DNA of 64,000 nucleotides from Azophilus sp965214305 (lineage in GTDB: Bacteria > Pseudomonadota > Gammaproteobacteria > Pseudomonadales > Azotimanducaceae). Of the stretch, positions 1-8,323 are shown piece after piece (positions within the stretch are counted from its first letter, which is position 1; the number at the start of each line of letters is the position of its first letter). The notes below the pieces were generated by a model. That model worked only from the letters and a program-made list of their open reading frames with translations. It searched no databases and was not told where the DNA came from. The DNA lies in the NCBI GenBank assembly GCA_965214305.1, contig OZ243949.1:2232001-2296000 (forward strand), written 5' to 3'. A program made the position numbers and the translations under genes.

Positions 1-1189
1 GAGAAGGAATCGCACCGCTGCGATCAAGAGCAACCCGGGGCACCTTAGCGATTTCAGGAATCAGGAGTTTTGGAGGGGACCAATCCGATTTCCGAATCCT
101 GTCGATTGTCTGGTACCAAGGAGCGCCTTGGCGCACGATGTACCGATTCTCAAGTCGTTCCTTGAACTGATTCAGTCTCTCAGCGAAGGTAGGGAAGTCA
201 TCAAGTTCAATCAAGGATCCATCAGCATCATATGGGGCTATTACCCGCCGCCCTTTCGGGCTAATGCCGTTGGACTGAACTTCCCAGCTATCGATCCAGG
301 GATGCATCAACTCAGTCTCCACTTCGCCTTCTCCAGGATTCAGCAAGAATGCCGCCGCAACGCCAAGTGCGGGCCCCACCCGAATGGTGCAACCAAGGTC
401 GGCGAGTGTTTGGCCCCGCTTTCTTAGCCCTCCCGCTTTCGGCTTGGGGTGGAGGCGGCGTGATGCCAGCAAAACATCGGGGTACACATAGACATCCCGG
501 TGAAAAACGTCTTTTGGCTGCCCGGCGTCTTCCGTCTCAATGTCCATCATCGGCAGCCACTTCTGGCGGAAAGCCTCGCCGTAGCCGGCGTACCGCCAGC
601 GATCGGAGCAGATAAACCCGCACTTGCCTTGGGGAGCCAGGAGGTCGAATGAGCGGTCCAGAAAAGGCAGACACAGATCGCCGCGTGAAATCGTTTTCGG
701 TAAGCGACGGGTGTAAGCGAACCTCAATGGGGACGGAATCTTGGACCACCTGGTGTACGGTGGATTGCCAACCACATGGCTGAAGTCCTTGTGTATCGGG
801 TCGGCAAGCAGGAAGTCCCCGGTCTTTACCCAAGCTTTGGCGCAGGCTCGCGCTGTCGCTTGGTGAACTCCAAGGGCGATGAGCCGGGCGACCAAGCGCC
901 GCCTCGCCTTCGCCGCTTCATTGGGTACCAGCTCGAACGCCAGTATGCGGTCGCGGAGGTTCTTGATTCTGGCTTCTTGGCCGTGATTCGCCAGTGAGTT
1001 CACCAGTCTCTCCGCTGCTGCATCAAGGAATGCGCCATCGCCCGCCGCTGGTTCGAGCAGACGGGCATCGGAGAGGTCTTGGTCTGCGGTCCAACCAACT
1101 AGGTCTAGGATCCGGTCCACCGTGGCGGGCTTTGTGTACACTCCGCACAGATTATGAAGATCCTCGGCGGCTTTGGAGGCGCTGTTCAT
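1..1189 (-). CDS. Gamma-class (Eco57I-like) N6-adenine DNA methyltransferase, 3' end beyond window
   Basis: Translating the minus strand gives one uninterrupted frame of about 396 codons that runs off the left edge, so the C-terminus is missing. It should methylate adenine in DNA, alone or as part of a restriction-modification system. The N-terminus reads MNSASKAAEDLHNLCGVYTK, typical of the family. The SAM-binding motif I is LEPAAGDGAFLD (about residues 46-57) and the catalytic motif IV is VGNPPYTRW (about residue 140). An in-frame ATG at 1216 is an alternative start. The chosen start overlaps that of the divergent cytosine methyltransferase in one CATG. Family assignment is firm; the recognition site and any partner nuclease cannot be seen. 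Confidence 0.85.
   Translation of the reverse strand, partial: MNSASKAAEDLHNLCGVYTKPATVDRILDLVGWTADQDLSDARLLEPAAGDGAFLDAAAERLVNSLANHGQEARIKNLRDRILAFELVPNEAAKARRRLVARLIALGVHQATARACAKAWVKTGDFLLADPIHKDFSHVVGNPPYTRWSKIPSPLRFAYTRRLPKTISRGDLCLPFLDRSFDLLAPQGKCGFICSDRWRYAGYGEAFRQKWLPMMDIETEDAGQPKDVFHRDVYVYPDVLLASRRLHPKPKAGGLRKRGQTLADLGCTIRVGPALGVAAAFLLNPGEGEVETELMHPWIDSWEVQSNGISPKGRRVIAPYDADGSLIELDDFPTFAERLNQFKERLENRYIVRQGAPWYQTIDRIRKSDWSPPKLLIPEIAKVPRVALDRSGAIPS
1175..1180 (+). promoter_or_regulatory. Shine-Dalgarno fixing the start of the cytosine methyltransferase
   Basis: GGAGGC lies about 7 bases before the ATG at 1188. It supports that ATG over the in-frame TTG at 1173, which would place this site inside the gene. 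Confidence 0.6.
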
Positions 1190-2303
1190 GTTGGTTTCCG
1201 GGCTGTACGCGGGCATCGGCGGCTTTGAGTTGGGGCTAGAGCGCTCAGGCCACCAGACACTGCTGATGAGCGAGAAGGACAGCCGAGCATTGGCGGTGAT
1301 TCGTCATCGATTCCCTAATGTGAATGTGGACACAGACGTCACCGAACTCAAGGCGCTGCCGGAAGAGACCGAAGTCGTTACCGCTGGTTTCCCTTGCCAG
1401 AATCTTTCCATGGCCGGCGACAAATCGGGGCTGCAAGGCGACAAAAGCCAAGTTATTGACAGCCTGTTCCGCTTGCTCGGAGCGCAGCGTGTTCCGTGGG
1501 TCGTCATCGAGAATGTGTACTTCATGCTCCATTTGGGCGGTGGTGCCGCGATGCGCCGAATATTAGAGCAGCTTGAGGCGCTCGACTACCGTTGGGCCTA
1601 TCGGGTGGTTGACAGCCGGGCGTTCGGATTGGCGCAAAGACGCCGGCGTGTGTTTATCGTCGCCAGCCAACGTGGGGACCCGCGCAAGGTGTTGCTCTCC
1701 GATAATGCGCCAAATCGGAGTTGGCCAGCAGCGGACCTTAAACTTCCAATTGCCTTTTATTGGACTGAAGGCCGATCCGGGCACGGCATCACCGCCGACG
1801 CGGCTCCCCCCCTCAAGGCGGGTTCTGGCTTGGGAATTCCGTCGCCGCCAGCAGTCTTGCTCCCCGAAGGACGGGTCGCCACACCTACAATCGAGACGGC
1901 TGAGCAGTTACAGGGCTTTCCAGCGAAATGGACGTCGGCTCTGCGTGACCACAAGGGCAAACGACACCGTTGGCGTTTGGTTGGCAACGCCGTGTCCGTG
2001 CCGGTTGCAGCGTGGATCGGGTACCGGCTGGAGGAACCGGGGCATTACGATTCAGATGAAGACGAACTCCTATCCAACAGCGCTCGATGGCCAACTGCGG
2101 CTTGGTGCATGGATGGCGCGAGGATGTCGGCAAACGTGTCCGAATACCCCATCCACCGGCGTCGGGGGCGGCTTTCCGCATACGCTACTGAGCGATGGCC
2201 GGATCTGTCCTGCCGTGCCTTGAGTGGTTTTGTGCGCCGCGCTCGGGAAGGTCGGCTTCGCTATCCGACGGGGTTTTTGGAAGCACTTGAGGCGAACCTG
2301 TAG
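1188..2303 (+). CDS. DNA (cytosine-5-)-methyltransferase
   Basis: A 371-residue C5 cytosine methyltransferase. Motif I is SGLYAGIGGFELG near the N-terminus, motif IV carries the catalytic cysteine in GFPCQNLS (about residue 70), motif VI is VIENV, motif VIII is QRRRR, and motif X includes GNAVSVPVA, so the catalytic core looks complete. About 80 C-terminal residues after the core are unassigned. It is divergent from the adenine methyltransferase and the two start codons overlap. It may protect against a restriction enzyme outside the window or be a solitary methylase. It sits beside an AbiEii-like stump, consistent with a decayed defence region. Confidence 0.9.
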   Translation: MLVSGLYAGIGGFELGLERSGHQTLLMSEKDSRALAVIRHRFPNVNVDTDVTELKALPEETEVVTAGFPCQNLSMAGDKSGLQGDKSQVIDSLFRLLGAQRVPWVVIENVYFMLHLGGGAAMRRILEQLEALDYRWAYRVVDSRAFGLAQRRRRVFIVASQRGDPRKVLLSDNAPNRSWPAADLKLPIAFYWTEGRSGHGITADAAPPLKAGSGLGIPSPPAVLLPEGRVATPTIETAEQLQGFPAKWTSALRDHKGKRHRWRLVGNAVSVPVAAWIGYRLEEPGHYDSDEDELLSNSARWPTAAWCMDGARMSANVSEYPIHRRRGRLSAYATERWPDLSCRALSGFVRRAREGRLRYPTGFLEALEANL

Positions 2304-2483
2304 TATGCGAAGCCACTTGCATTTGTCGGGGCGGCGCTGGTTAGGAGCCGACCAAGTCACGGCGGTAGCAGCGTCCGACCACTAAGGTCGATGGAGGTTG
2401 TTCGGCTGCGAAGACGCCCTGATGAGCCAATCATCCAAACTCATGCTCAGAACAGTGGAAAACGTCGAGTTGGGGAATGGTGT

Positions 2484-2648
2484 ATGAGCCACACGCAGAT
2501 CCCAGTTTCTGGCAACCCCGGCATCGTCGTCGCCCGCGTCGCGCTCACGCTTTTGGAGCTGTTTGGTTCCGATGGCTTAGTCCTAGGTGGCGGAACGGTT
2601 CTCGCTGCCCGTTGGAAGCATCGCGTCAGCGCCGACATCGATCTCTGA
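2484..2648 (+). pseudogene. Truncated AbiEii/AbiGii-like nucleotidyltransferase toxin (N-terminal stump)
   Basis: The 54-codon reading frame starts MSHTQIPVSGNPGIVV and ends right after GGGTVLAARWKHRVSADIDL. That resembles the nucleotidyltransferase core GG(T/S)AL...R.S.DIDLF of AbiEii-type toxins, which normally continue for 200 or more residues. Here a TGA follows the DIDL motif directly. The ATG overlaps the stop of a 21-codon frame starting at 2422 (GTATGA), as if a coupled upstream antitoxin once existed, but that short peptide is not recognisable. I infer a dead type IV toxin-antitoxin remnant. The interval 2304-2483 otherwise shows nothing identifiable. Confidence 0.6.
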
Positions 2649-2790
2649 ACTGAGAAACCTGCCTCAGTCCGTTTGGGCCGAGAAAATCCGGGCTGAAACG
2701 ACAGCGGGATTTGCGCCTGGGCAGGGTTGGTGTCCGTGAGCGGCGGCGAAGCAACGCACGACGAGCCGCCATAACTGCTACCATGCGCGC

Positions 2791-4014
2791 ATGAACTTGG
2801 CGGGCAAAAACATTCTGCTCGGGGTCACCGGCGGCATCGCCGCCTTTAAGGCGCCCACGCTGGTCCGGCTGCTGCGTCAAGCAGGCGCACAAGTACAGGT
2901 TGTGCTGACCGCCAGCGCCCGCGAATTCGTTACCGCCACCACTTTGCAAGCCGTCTCCGGCCGCCCGGTTCGCGACGACCTTTGGGATGCGCAAGCCGAA
3001 GCCGCCATGGGCCATATCGAACTGGCCCGCTGGGCGGACCGCGTGCTGGTCGCCCCGGCCACCGCGCACTTCATGGCGACCCTGGCACAGGGTTCGGCCC
3101 CCGGCCTGCTGGCGACCCTATGCTTGGCAACCCAGGCACCCGTCATGCTTGCGCCCGCCATGAATCAGGGCATGTGGCGCACCCCGGCGACACAACGCAA
3201 CGCGGCCATGCTGCGGGCTGACGGCCACCAGCTAATCGGCCCCGCCGATGGCGAACAGGCTTGCGGAGACAACGGCCCCGGCCGCATGGTCGAGCCCGAG
3301 GCCTTGTTAAACGCGGTTGCCGCGAGCTTTGCGCCGCCCTGTCTCGACGGGATTCGCGTACTGGTAACCGCCGGCCCCACGGTCGAGGCAATCGACCCGG
3401 TACGCCACCTCAGCAACAAGAGCTCCGGCAAACAGGGGTACGCCGTTGCCGCCGCCGCTCTGGCCGCGGGGGCGGAGGTGACGCTGGTTTCCGGCCCCGT
3501 GCATCTGCCGGTGCCGCCGGGCGTCGAATTTATCGGCGTCGGCAGCGCCCAGGAGATGTACAACGCGGTCCATGCCCGGGTCGCAAAGCAGCATCTTTTT
3601 ATCGGGGTGGCCGCTGTTGCCGATTTTCGCCCCGCCCGAGTCAGGCGGAAGAAGATCAAGAAAGAGGCGGTCGGCAGCCGCTTTGAACTCGCTTTCGAGG
3701 AAAACCCGGACATCATCGCCTCAGTGGCGGCGCTGCCGAATCGTCCGGTGGTCGTCGGTTTTGCGGCGGAAACCCACCGGGTGCTCGACCATGCCCGCGA
3801 CAAGCGCAACCGCAAGGGGCTCGACGCCATTGTCGTCAACGACGTGTCCCGGCAGGGCATTGGTTTCAATGCCGATACCAATGCCGCAACACTCATCTGG
3901 GCGGATGGCGAATTGACGCTGCCCTACCAAAGCAAAGCGTCGCTCGCGCAGAACCTCATGGGCCAGCTCGCGGAGATATTCTTTGCGCCGCCCGCGCATG
4001 AGCGGTTTGGTTGA
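2791..4014 (+). CDS. coaBC: Bifunctional phosphopantothenoylcysteine decarboxylase / phosphopantothenate-cysteine ligase
   Basis: This enzyme joins cysteine to phosphopantothenate and decarboxylates the product in coenzyme A synthesis. At 407 residues it has the usual length. The flavin-binding CoaC domain occupies roughly residues 1-190 (start MNLAGKNILLGVTGGIAAFK; substrate motif PAMNQGMW). The CoaB ligase domain follows, with VLVTAGPTVEAIDPVRHLSN and the KKIKK segment. The next gene, algC, starts 3 bases after the stop, so they are probably cotranscribed. In many gammaproteobacteria dut lies between these two genes; it is absent here. Confidence 0.95.
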   Translation: MNLAGKNILLGVTGGIAAFKAPTLVRLLRQAGAQVQVVLTASAREFVTATTLQAVSGRPVRDDLWDAQAEAAMGHIELARWADRVLVAPATAHFMATLAQGSAPGLLATLCLATQAPVMLAPAMNQGMWRTPATQRNAAMLRADGHQLIGPADGEQACGDNGPGRMVEPEALLNAVAASFAPPCLDGIRVLVTAGPTVEAIDPVRHLSNKSSGKQGYAVAAAALAAGAEVTLVSGPVHLPVPPGVEFIGVGSAQEMYNAVHARVAKQHLFIGVAAVADFRPARVRRKKIKKEAVGSRFELAFEENPDIIASVAALPNRPVVVGFAAETHRVLDHARDKRNRKGLDAIVVNDVSRQGIGFNADTNAATLIWADGELTLPYQSKASLAQNLMGQLAEIFFAPPAHERFG

Positions 4015-4017
4015 ATC

Positions 4018-5454
4018 ATGCGCCTCGACCCCACCATTTTCCGCGCCTACGACATTCGCGGCATCGTCGGCCGCAATCTCAATGAAGATGTCGTCCATGC
4101 CGTTGGCCTTGCCTTCGCCGACCAGGCCGCCGCTTCCGGCCAAGGCCGCGTTGCGGTTGGTTGCGACGGCCGCCATTCAAGCCCCGCCCTGAAGGCGGCG
4201 CTGTCGAGCGGGCTAATCGCGGCGGGCTTGGAGGTGCTCGATATTGGCCAAGTACCCACCCCGCTGTTGTATTTCGCAACCCGGGAGTTGCATACCCGCG
4301 CTGGCGTGATGATTACCGGCAGCCACAACCCCGCGGAGTACAACGGCTTGAAAATGGTGCTGGATGGCAAAGCCCTGGCCGGTGAGGCCATCGCGCAACT
4401 GCGGTTGCGTATTGAGCAACCCGCTACCGGGCCGTGCGATGGAACGGCTATTGAAGATGCGGTGGGCGTTGCTGGCCAACGTCGGAACTCGTTGGATGCG
4501 GGCGCTGTCGTCCAAACCAGCATCACCCGCCAGTATATCGAGCGCATCCTGAACGATGTAAAGATTGCCCACCCCCCCAGGGTGGTCGTTGACTGCGGCA
4601 ACGGTGTGGCCGGCAATGTCGCGCCGCAACTGTTGCGGGCGTTGGGTTGCGAGGTGGTTGAACTCTATTGCGAGGTCGATGGCGATTTTCCCAATCATCA
4701 CCCGGACCCCGCCGATCCGGCCAACCTGCAAGACCTGCTCGCCGCTGTCCAAGCACAGGGTGCCGACTGCGGCCTCGCCTTTGATGGTGACGGCGACCGC
4801 ATTGGCCTGGTCACCGGCGGTGGCCGCATCGTCTGGCCGGATACGTTAATGATGTTGCTCGCCCAAGACGTCGTTAAGCGCAATCCCGGCGCCGCCATCG
4901 TTTACGACGTTAAGTGCAGCCATCGTCTCGGCGCCCTGGTGCAACAACTTGGCGGTAAAGCCATCATGTGCCGTACCGGGCATTCCCACATCAAGGCGAA
5001 GTTGCGGGAAACCGGTGCCCTGCTCGGTGGCGAGTTCAGCGGCCACATCTGTTTCGGTGAGCGCTGGTACGGTTTTGACGACGCCCTCTACGCGGCGGCG
5101 CGCCTACTCGAAATTCTGGGTGCCGGGGTACCGCGGAGCGGCGGTGTGGATGCCTTGTTCGCACAGTTTCCGGAAGCCAACGCAACACCGGAGCTAAAGA
5201 TCGCAACCACCGAAACACGCAAATTCGCAATCATCGACGCTCTTGCCCGCAATGCCGATTTCGGTGAGGGCGAGCTCACCACGCTCGACGGCCTGCGCGT
5301 TGACTACCCCGATGGCTGGGGACTGATCCGCGCTTCCAACACCAGCCCCATGCTCACCCTGCGCTTCGAGGCGGATGGGGCAAGCGCCCTTGCGCGCATT
5401 CAACAGACCTTTCAAGCGCAGCTTGACGGGGTGGACCCGGCGCTGAAATTCTAA
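4018..5454 (+). CDS. algC: Phosphomannomutase/phosphoglucomutase
   Basis: An alpha-D-phosphohexomutase of 478 residues that interconverts the 1- and 6-phosphates of mannose or glucose, supplying sugar nucleotides for surface polysaccharide and here possibly glucosylglycerate. The N-terminus is LDPTIFRAYDIRG. The active-site phosphoserine loop is GVMITGSHNPAEYNGLK (about residues 96-112), the metal loop is DGDGDR, the sugar-binding loop contains GEFSGH, and the phosphate-binding loop is RASNTSP near the C-terminus. All four domains are present. It follows coaBC directly and precedes argB. Confidence 0.93.
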   Translation: MRLDPTIFRAYDIRGIVGRNLNEDVVHAVGLAFADQAAASGQGRVAVGCDGRHSSPALKAALSSGLIAAGLEVLDIGQVPTPLLYFATRELHTRAGVMITGSHNPAEYNGLKMVLDGKALAGEAIAQLRLRIEQPATGPCDGTAIEDAVGVAGQRRNSLDAGAVVQTSITRQYIERILNDVKIAHPPRVVVDCGNGVAGNVAPQLLRALGCEVVELYCEVDGDFPNHHPDPADPANLQDLLAAVQAQGADCGLAFDGDGDRIGLVTGGGRIVWPDTLMMLLAQDVVKRNPGAAIVYDVKCSHRLGALVQQLGGKAIMCRTGHSHIKAKLRETGALLGGEFSGHICFGERWYGFDDALYAAARLLEILGAGVPRSGGVDALFAQFPEANATPELKIATTETRKFAIIDALARNADFGEGELTTLDGLRVDYPDGWGLIRASNTSPMLTLRFEADGASALARIQQTFQAQLDGVDPALKF

Positions 5455-5482
5455 CCCGCCATAACTGCCGCCAATCCAACCC

Positions 5483-6370
5483 ATGCCTTTCCCCGCAGAC
5501 AAAGCACAGAACGTTACCGCCGTTCTAACCGAGGCGCTGCCGTACATTCGCGAGTTCCAGGGCTGGACCGTCGTCGTCAAGTACGGCGGCAATGCCATGG
5601 TTGACGAGCATCTGAAGAATACCTTTGCCCGCGACCTGGCCCTTATGAAGCTGGTCGGCATGAATCCGGTGGTTGTACACGGCGGCGGGCCACAGATCGG
5701 CGAGTTGCTGGCCAAGCTCAACATCCCGACCCGTTTCGTTGACGGTATGCGCGTCACCGACACCGCTACCATGGACGTGGTGCAAATGGTGCTCGGCGGC
5801 TTGGTCAACCAGGAGATCGTCACGCGGCTCAATCAACAGGGCGGGCGGGCGGTGGGCATCACCGGCAAGGACGGCGGCCTCATTCAGGCCAGCAAGCTGA
5901 AACTCTCCCGCGCCGACCCCAAACCTTCCGAGATTATCGACATCGGCCATGTCGGCGAGGTCGAGTCGGTGAACGCCGATGTGCTCGACACCCTAACCCG
6001 CGCCGGCTTTATTCCCGTGATCGCGCCCATCGGCGTGGGGCCCCGGGGCGAGTCCTACAACATCAACGCGGACCTGGTGGCCGACGCCGTGGCCCGGGCG
6101 CTCGGCGCGCAAAAGTTTGTGCTGCTGACGAATACCGCCGGCATTCTGCAAGATGGGGAAACGCTCGCCAGCCTGACTGGTGCCGAGGCGCGGAAACTGA
6201 TCGAAAAAGGCACTGTTGCCGGCGGCATGCTGCCGAAGGTGCGCTGCGCGTTGAATGCGGTCGCCGGCGGGGTCGCAAGCGTCCAGATCATCGACGGCAC
6301 GGTGCCCCACGCGCTCTTACTGGAAATCTTCACCGACGCCGGGGTCGGCACCAAAATCACGGCGGGTTAG
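5483..6370 (+). CDS. argB: Acetylglutamate kinase
   Basis: It phosphorylates N-acetyl-L-glutamate, the second step of arginine synthesis. At 295 residues it matches the longer, arginine-sensitive type with an N-terminal helix (LTEALPYIREFQGWTVVVKY). Kinase motifs are KYGGNAM, VHGGGPQIG and the C-terminal GTVAGGMLPKV. The stop TAG at 6368-6370 lies in the left end of repeat element B, which fills the whole gap to the convergent pyrE. Confidence 0.95.
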   Translation: MPFPADKAQNVTAVLTEALPYIREFQGWTVVVKYGGNAMVDEHLKNTFARDLALMKLVGMNPVVVHGGGPQIGELLAKLNIPTRFVDGMRVTDTATMDVVQMVLGGLVNQEIVTRLNQQGGRAVGITGKDGGLIQASKLKLSRADPKPSEIIDIGHVGEVESVNADVLDTLTRAGFIPVIAPIGVGPRGESYNINADLVADAVARALGAQKFVLLTNTAGILQDGETLASLTGAEARKLIEKGTVAGGMLPKVRCALNAVAGGVASVQIIDGTVPHALLLEIFTDAGVGTKITAG

Positions 6371-6525
6371 GTGCCTCCGCCCTCGGAATGCGCGGCTGCA
6401 AAGCCGCCCTCATCCGCACGGGCGACTGCTCGATTTCGTTGCATATGGCATGCCGCTCGCCTCAATCGACGGGACGGCGATGGCGGCTTTTCGCTGTCGT
6501 GGCTTCTGCGGGCAGAGGTGTCTAG
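6367..6525. repeat. Element B copy 1, filling the argB-pyrE convergent gap
   Basis: About 159 bp with imperfect terminal inverted repeats: TTAGGTGCCTCCGCCCTCGG at the left and, on the other strand at the right, CTAGACACCTCTGCCCGC. The argB stop (6368-6370) and the pyrE stop (6522-6524, complement) both lie inside the terminal repeats. It aligns along its length with the 35543-35709 copy, including the internal blocks CTCGATTTCGTTG, ATATGGCATG and CGCCTCAATCGAC. Confidence 0.8.
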
Positions 6526-7193
6526 GGCGCCGCGCCGCCCTCGCCGCAAAATTCGTCCCGATAGGCTTTGACGGAACGAGCGAGCGCCGGGCTCAAAGCA
6601 TCGGCGGCGGGTGGCGTTTCTAGCCAAGCGATGACATCGTCAAGCGTTGCAACGCTTTGCACCGGCACACCGAGGCTCGCTTGCAGCCGTGCCACAGCCG
6701 TTGCGCCGCCGACCAATTCGCGCCGGTCGAGCCCAATCATGACACCAACCAAGACGCCGCCGGCGGATTCGATGAGTTGTGCGCCCGCAACCTTGGTTGC
6801 GCCGTCGGTGACCACATCGTCCACCAAGACCACGCGCCGGCCCCGCAATGCCGCGCCGATTAAAACGCCGCCCTCGCCGTGGCTCTTGGCTTCCTTGCGG
6901 TCAAAGGCAACCGCCAAATCGATGCCCCGCCGGGCGGCGGCGACCGAGGTTGCCACGGCAATCGGGATGCCCTTGTAGGCTGGCCCGAACAAAAGATCGC
7001 AAGTAAACCCGGCAGCGACCAGGGCATCAAGGTAAAACTCGCCTAGCGCCTTGAGTGCCGGCCCGGCGCTGATCGCGCCCAGATTGAAGAAGTAGGGACT
7101 GCGACGACCGGATTTCAAGGTGAAATCACCAAACCGAAGAACGCCCTGATCCACCATCAGTTGAACGAATTCCCGCCTGTCAATCCCGCTCAT
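6522..7193 (-). CDS. pyrE: Orotate phosphoribosyltransferase
   Basis: Converts orotate and PRPP to OMP in pyrimidine synthesis. I take the start at 7193 (MSGIDRREFVQLMVDQ), giving 223 residues against a usual 210-215; an upstream ATG at 7208 adds only five residues. The substrate loop KEAKSHGEGG and the PRPP motif VVLVDDVVTDGAT are intact. It converges on argB across element B, which supplies its stop codon. Two direct ends of element A lie upstream of it on its own strand. Confidence 0.93.
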   Translation of the reverse strand: MSGIDRREFVQLMVDQGVLRFGDFTLKSGRRSPYFFNLGAISAGPALKALGEFYLDALVAAGFTCDLLFGPAYKGIPIAVATSVAAARRGIDLAVAFDRKEAKSHGEGGVLIGAALRGRRVVLVDDVVTDGATKVAGAQLIESAGGVLVGVMIGLDRRELVGGATAVARLQASLGVPVQSVATLDDVIAWLETPPAADALSPALARSVKAYRDEFCGEGGAAP

Positions 7194-7213
7194 CGTCACG
7201 CCATCCAAAAACT

Positions 7214-7340
7214 TTATCCCGCCTATCTCACCAACTTCCCGCTGCGGACGCCAGAGCCTTCAGCCGGGGAGCGCGAGGGGCACCCCTCGTTTGTAAAAGA
7301 ATTGCTGAGATGTCCGGGCTGGCCCGCCTATTTCACCAAG
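7214..7340. repeat. Element A copy upstream of pyrE
   Basis: Read on the minus strand, AAGTTGGTGAGATAGGCGGG (7218-7237) and a second end TTGGTGAAATAGGCGGGCC (7321-7339) flank a body containing CTTCAGCCGG on the plus strand at 7259-7268. The left 85 bp aligns well with the copy before tusA (complement of 29770-29855). The body around 7261-7325 also aligns with DNA inside the gene at 50443-50510. It lies in the pyrE 5' region and the yicC leader. Confidence 0.65.
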
Positions 7341-7439
7341 GGCCGGGCTGATCGCGCCCAACACCGACACGGCCATGCATTGCTCATCCGCGCCGCCCAT
7401 TATACGGACGCGCCGCGGCATCCGCGTTACACTTCCACC

Positions 7440-8306
7440 ATGTTGCAGAGCATGACCGCCTTTGCCCGCCGCCAAACGGAAACGCCCGCCTTGGAACTCG
7501 TTTGGGAACTGAGGTCGGTAAACCACCGCTATTTGGAGGTGCAGTTCCGGCTGCCCGAGCCCCTGCGTGTACTGGAGACTGCCCTGCGCGACCTCGCCCG
7601 CCGCCATCTCAAGCGCGGCAAGGTTGATTGCACCTTGCGCGCCGAGGGCACACGCCAGGTTGATGTCGTCGAGATCAATCGTCCCTTGCTGCTGAAACTG
7701 CTTGCCGTACTTGAACAGATACGCCGCGACGCCCCGGAAATCCACTCGCCGACCTCCATGGAACTGCTGCGCTGGCCCGGCCTGCTCAGTGATGACGCCG
7801 CCATTGATGCGGCCGAGGCCGCGCCCGCCGTTGTTAGCCTATTCGAGACAACCCTGGAAGCGCTGATTGCGGAGCGTCAACGCGAAGGCCGCGAGTTGGC
7901 CGCTGCCATCACCACCAAGCTCGATGACATCGCCGGTGGCGTCGCCGAGGTGCGCGGCCTGGCCGGTGCCTTATCCGCGGAAATCCGGCAGCGGTTGATG
8001 GGGCGTCTACAGGAACTGACCACAACCCTGGACCCGGCGCGCCTTGAACAGGAAGTGGCCCTGCTTGCCCAAAAGGCCGATGTGGCCGAGGAACTCGACC
8101 GGCTCTCCATCCACTTGGATGAGGCGCGCGCGCATCAATCCGGCCCCGGTCCGCACGGGCGCCGCCTCGATTTTCTTTGTCAGGAAATGATGCGCGAAGC
8201 CAACACCCTGGCCGCCAAGTCGCTTTTGCCGGAAATGTCCACAAGGGCCGTTGATCTGAAGGTCGTCATCGAGCAGATTCGCGAGCAGGTGCAGAACGTA
8301 GAATGA
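7440..8306 (+). CDS. yicC: YicC family endoribonuclease
   Basis: YicC proteins are conserved RNases; the E. coli member has been linked to small-RNA turnover. The protein is 288 residues from the ATG at 7440 (MLQSMTAFARRQTETP), matching the family length. The frame is open further upstream, but that part overlaps repeat DNA and lacks family features. Diagnostic segments are ELRSVNHRYLEVQFRLPE near the N-terminus and the C-terminal GRRLDFLCQEMMREANTLAA. It is followed by gmk, a common gammaproteobacterial order. Confidence 0.9.
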   Translation: MLQSMTAFARRQTETPALELVWELRSVNHRYLEVQFRLPEPLRVLETALRDLARRHLKRGKVDCTLRAEGTRQVDVVEINRPLLLKLLAVLEQIRRDAPEIHSPTSMELLRWPGLLSDDAAIDAAEAAPAVVSLFETTLEALIAERQREGRELAAAITTKLDDIAGGVAEVRGLAGALSAEIRQRLMGRLQELTTTLDPARLEQEVALLAQKADVAEELDRLSIHLDEARAHQSGPGPHGRRLDFLCQEMMREANTLAAKSLLPEMSTRAVDLKVVIEQIREQVQNVE

Positions 8307-8323
8307 CGCATAGCCGCTAAGTG

